NCBI GenBank assembly: GCA_019059635.1
Contig: JAGVRJ010000002.1
Span: 3,286,001-3,350,000 of the forward strand
Length of the DNA stretch: 64,000 bases
Origin: Proales similis
Taxonomy: Eukaryota > Rotifera > Eurotatoria > Ploima > Proalidae
Direction: 5' to 3'
This document shows positions 60,301 through 64,000 of this stretch, one piece after another; positions within the stretch are counted from its first letter, which is position 1, and each line of letters begins with the position of its first letter. Position numbers and translations under genes: made by a program. The notes under the pieces were generated by a model. It saw only the letters and a list, made by a program, of their open reading frames with translations, made no database searches and was not told the origin of the DNA.

Positions 60301-63300
60301 TCCCATTTAATACCGTAAGTGTTCCCAAATCGAGCAGAAATACGACAAAACTAAAAGGGTTAAACTCTTGCCTCCGTTGTTTTGTTTGAAATAGTTCCAT
60401 ACAGCCTGAGCATCGACTCTATCTACTTGCGCTGCTCTGCTTCTACCTGGAAACGCAGCAAAACGCTCATCTGAGTGACATAGAGCTTGAATTCTTGCTC
60501 AAAGGTACCTCGGACAACCTGGAGCGAAACAGTCAGCAGCTCTAATGTGAAATTAATCTGTAGAAAACGAGAGCTCGTCAATACCAATCAACCTGACGGA
60601 CTTTGGACTGCCGGCCGAGTCCAAGAAGCCGGCCTGGATCGAAGACGACGCTTGGAATGATTTGCTTGCCTTGTCTCTATTGCAGGGGCCACTTGAGCAT
60701 CTCGTTGTGCAATTGATTCAGTCGCAAGAGCTCTGGCATCAGTGGTTCGATCAGCCGTTCAATGTCAAAATGCCGCAACTGCGAACCGGCCAAGGTGAGC
60801 GTGAGCTTCGCATTTTCAGTTCGAATTTCGCCACTTGACTTGAAAAAGACTCGAACGACATTGATGAATGGAGGCAGCTGCTTCTGTTCAAAATCCTGCG
60901 ACCAGACGCTTACCTCAAAAAGCTTGAAGAGCACGTGTGCAAATGGACTCCGATGCCGACCATTGTGCCGAGTGTGGAGGAGATGTTTACTAAATCTGCG
61001 TTCGGTCTGATAATTGTCAACTTGGCCTCCTCGGACAACCAGACGACAAGAATGCCAAAAAGTAACATGCGATCGCTTCACAAAGCCTTGTACAAGTGTC
61101 TGGCCGGGCAATCAGTGCTGACCATAAACTGTCATTCGCTCAGCCTGACCGATCTTCGCTTGGGCCTTAAATCAAACCAGAACACGTTTGTTGTTCTGAA
61201 AAATGTTCACTTGGCCGAGCCAGACGTTATCGAGTTCATCGAGTCGGCCAATCTGGGTAAGCGTGCACGATCAGAAGCTTTTAACCGCTTGCAATCCAAC
61301 TTTCTTGGCCAAAATCTGAAGAAGAATCCGCGAGCCGTCTAATCTTGACCAAGACATTTGAGTTTGAGCTCTCGGCTTCTTTGACCAGCATGAGCCGGCA
61401 GATAGCGTCTGACGTGCTTGAAAAAATGGCCTTCGAATCGGAAAGGCCAATAACAATCAGCGAATCGGACCCTGACCTCATAGTCACCAACAGTAAGTCT
61501 GATCCTCAGCTCTCTTCAGCCGAGTCTCAACCAACGAGTCGCTATAAAAGCATTCAAGTCAACACTGGCACTGGCTGCCGAGGACGAGTTGATTGAGCTC
61601 GGCAAGCAGTCGCCGCTGGCTCATGTGCCCTTTTTGGCTCAGTCGGTGTTGATCGCTCGTCAGAACCTTGTTCCGTTCGGCCTTCAGAAACGATACCCCT
61701 GGAGTGTGGCCACTCTCTCTCATGCCCTGGAAGTGTTGAATTCGCTCAAAAAAGAGCAAAACGTCGCGCAACAGCTCATGAACGTAATTGCATCGATCAA
61801 GATCTGATTTGAATCTAGTTTGAATAAAAAAACCTTTCAGAGGGTTTACAATAACTACGTGGACGACCAACTAGATCGCGCCTATCTGAAGCAGGTGCTC
61901 GAGAATCTGATTCGCTCTAGCTCGCTTTTCCCAAGCGAAGGCAAAGAAATTCAACTGCCGAACAGTTTCGCGCGTAAGTCAAAAGGCTTTCAAAATAAAT
62001 GCGCATGTTCTAACAAAGAGCATTAGAGCTGATCGAGAAGCCGAACTGGAGCGAAAAGGCTCTCGGCTCAGGCAAGCTAATCAGCTACAGAGCATTGCAC
62101 ATACACGATGAGCATGTGAAGCAGCGAATGAGACAACAGACCAACCAGTTCATCAGGAGACTGTATCGTCTGTGGGACAAGCAAGGATCGTATCGGGATG
62201 AGGCGCTCGTCGACGAAGAATGGCTGAATTTCTCGTTGAAAATGTGCGAGAATCGCCTTCCGACGGTTGACGAAACGCCCATTAGCTGCTCTGGTCTCAC
62301 AAGCCGTGAGTTGATACAGTACGCATTAAGAAAGGCAAGCTCACTCAGCAGTCAAGTGTAAATGGCTAATGTTTGAAGTTTGAGTTGTGCAGGAAATGAA
62401 TGAGCTGGCTTTGCAGCTGCACGGACTTAGATCGCAAGTGAACACCATTCGCAAGTTCTTGCACATTCCCGAAGAGCTCTTCCCGTCCGAGTGGAGGCAG
62501 ACTGCGCTTTCGCTTCAAGCTCAGCGCGTTCCAGCACGCTGGTCCAACTCGACACCCAACGTTCACACTCTGAGCTCTTGGATTCAAAGTTAGCACCTTC
62601 TGAGTCTTGATTGCTTGATTTGAGTCTTCAATCATTGCGCTTTCAATTTAGATCAACAGCGCCGCTCTGACGAACTGACCAGAGTCTGCTCGAACGAAGA
62701 TGCGCGTCGTTCAATAAACGCGTCGGTTATCAACAACCCGCACCGTTTGTTGGCTTCCGTGCTCATGCAAGCGTGTGTGAGAAACAGCTGGAACCTCGAG
62801 AATGTAACAAAACGATCGATTCATTAGTTGGAGCAGATACCTTGTACCTGTAATTTGACTTTGTCTAGAGCAAGCTTGAGCTGGAACTGGGCAAGCCAGG
62901 CGCCCAGCTCGACACAATTGAATTGAAAGACGCTCTTCTGGTGGGCGTTGAATGGAACGGCGATCGACTCGTTAAATCAAAGTAAAAGCTCTATTTATGG
63001 AATTTGTCTTGTTTTGTCTGCGCTCACACTCTTCATCCTTCAAGCTCACTGTTCAACCCAGTGTTCTCACTTCGGGCGGTCTGTGTCGGCAACAAAGAGC
63101 AAAGTGAAAAGAGCGAGAAGGGAATCGCCATCTACACAAACTTGACTCGTCAGAATCAAATAGAATCATTTGAATTGGCGTCTGGTTCAAGCACCGTAGC
63201 AGGAGAGCGGGGCGCGTTCATGATGCTAGACATGGGCTGCGAGCTGTGGCGCTCCAAACGGCTCACTCCTTTACTAGTGCATTTCGAAGTGCAGGAAAAC

Positions 63301-63474
63301 TCATTGATCGAGTCTAAAGAGAGCTTAGGCAACAACAGCCGGTCTAAAATCGACGAGCAGACCGACGGCTTGGTAAAATCGATTTCAACATCTGAGTCGC
63401 AGCTCTCGTCAAGAACCTACCAAGCCAATGCTCCGCCACTGCCCGCCGACCTCAAAACATTGAAGCGGTCATGA
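45348..63474 (+). CDS. Dynein heavy chain-like protein with inactive AAA1 (DNHD1-like)
   Basis: One gene of about 18 kb with roughly 50 introns of 50-80 nt encodes about 5,000 residues. Order: tail (45348 to about 50,700, with HILESTVINWHKQI and FEVFQGVHERDVIQ), linker (about 50,790-52,560), AAA1 (about 52,600-53,690), AAA2 (53,963-54,950), AAA3 (54,970-55,850), AAA4 (55,860-57,300), stalk and microtubule-binding region (57,370-58,420), AAA5, AAA6 and the C-terminal domain (62,390-63,474). AAA2 and AAA3 keep P-loops (GPSGYGKSS, GETGCGKSS) and AAA3 keeps FIDDL. AAA1 reads GSILSGSQAE where dyneins have GPAGTGKTET, and NFRSLDNL where they have CFDEFNRI. AAA4 reads AEGGLSANA instead of GVGGSGRQS. 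Motor ATPase activity is therefore unlikely. Vertebrate DNHD1 is the nearest type I can suggest. The ATG at 45348 follows a pyrimidine-AG tract, so a further 5' exon is possible. Individual exon ends are approximate. Confidence 0.85.
54200..54260 (+). other. Probable GC-AG intron in the dynein AAA2 region
   Basis: The exon ends CAG and is followed by GCAAGT, the textbook GC-donor consensus; the intron ends TTTTCAG. Reading through meets a stop at 54240. Splicing restores the AAA2 alignment leading to LRNGVVLKDTSKLRLVWE. A weaker GT donor nine bases earlier would also stay in frame. Confidence 0.6.
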
Positions 63475-63692
63475 TTGCTTGTCGACGATTATCAACTCGG
63501 CATACCTCTTTTTTTTTCAATAAATCGTTCCTTCAGACGTGACGAGTCTTTCTAGAATCATGGTCTCAAACTCAATCGAGAACGGATCTAAACGTTTATT
63601 CAGATGATAGCGGCAAGCAAAAGGTGAAATTAAGCTTGAAAGTCAACTCTGCTGAGTGAAAAGCACCGTTCTATCAGCCAGTCTTAAGTCAG
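63475..63692. other. Convergent 3' flank of the dynein gene
   Basis: AATAAATCG at 63521 follows a T-run and is the likely polyadenylation signal of the dynein gene. A TTTATT at about 63596 would serve the minus-strand gene to the right. Confidence 0.5.
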
Positions 63693-63900
63693 TTAAAAGT
63701 GCCAGGTGTTTGACATGACGAAGAATGCAGCTGCGAACGCTTTGGCTGTGGCTGAGATCGAATAGGTCCCTTCAGACGAATTGCAGTTGTCTCCGCTGCC
63801 TAGATTCCAATTTGGGTTTGATCGTGTGTTAAAGACTTGATGATGTGATGCTTACAGCAAGAGAGCCAAAATCCGAAGCCGAACACGTTCACGTTTGTTT
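63693..63900 (-). CDS. C-terminal exons of a Ly6-like GPI-anchored protein (partial)
   Basis: Two exons are supported on the minus strand (63900-63856 and 63799-63693), joined by a 56-nt intron with donor GTAAGC in phase 1. The gene continues past the window edge. The joined sequence contains LSCCSGDNCN, the CC-x(2-3)-D-x-CN ending typical of Ly6/uPAR three-finger domains. A Ser/Gly spacer and a hydrophobic tail (AKAFAAAFFVM) fit a GPI-attachment signal, ending TWHF. Such proteins are small cell-surface modulators or septate-junction components in invertebrates. The N-terminal half of the finger domain must lie in exons outside the window. The exon at 63856 has no ATG. Confidence 0.6.
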
Positions 63901-64000
63901 CTTTGCTTTTTTATGTTTCAAATCAAGTTATACTGTAAATGAATACTGTGATCAGGTGAACTACCATGACGAGGAAGGAACACAGCCTTTTGAAACGAGT

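Overview
The window is nuclear DNA from an animal with a very compact genome. Protein-coding genes sit on both strands and are cut by many spliceosomal introns, most about 45-70 nt long with GT-AG ends. Flanks are short and AATAAA-type polyadenylation signals are common. The gene set (a piRNA-pathway Tudor helicase, a monoamine-type SLC6 pair, TMEM107, CSPP1, a GCK-IV/misshapen kinase, EB-type and Ly6-type secreted proteins) points to a small-genome invertebrate bilaterian. I cannot name the phylum from sequence alone. The standard genetic code fits; TAA, TAG and TGA are all used as stops. I rebuilt exon chains by hand. For nearly every multi-exon gene except the last large one, exon phases add up to an uninterrupted frame.

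Layout, 1-19 kb: a partial secreted leucine-rich-repeat gene (-), a cysteine/proline-rich secreted protein (-), TMEM107 (-), an SLC25A44 carrier (-), TDRD9/spindle-E (+, 19 exons), a misshapen/MINK-type kinase (+), an unassigned ORF (-) and AATF (+).

Layout, 19-45 kb: CSPP1 (+, 14 exons), an unassigned gene (-), DMAC2L (-), three tandem intronless NAP1 genes (-), HIGD2A (-), PSMC3 (+), neugrin (+), two tandem SLC6 transporters (+), thymidylate kinase (-), a leucine-rich-repeat fragment without a start (-) and an EB-like cysteine-rich secreted protein (+).

Layout, 45-64 kb: one dynein-heavy-chain-like gene (+, about 50 introns) and the 3' end of a Ly6-like GPI-anchored protein (-).

The genes are mostly unrelated housekeeping and neuronal functions packed together. 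Local duplication has produced the NAP1 triplet and the SLC6 pair. Several genes serve cilia or centrosomes (TMEM107, CSPP1, the dynein). Several act in mitochondria (SLC25A44, DMAC2L, HIGD2A, neugrin). I see no mobile element, CRISPR, rRNA or convincing tRNA.

The most unusual signals are: a dynein heavy chain whose AAA1 nucleotide site is destroyed while AAA2 and AAA3 P-loops survive; an SLC6 transporter lacking the near-invariant Asn of the first sodium site; two probable GC-AG introns; and an expanded intronless NAP1 cluster.
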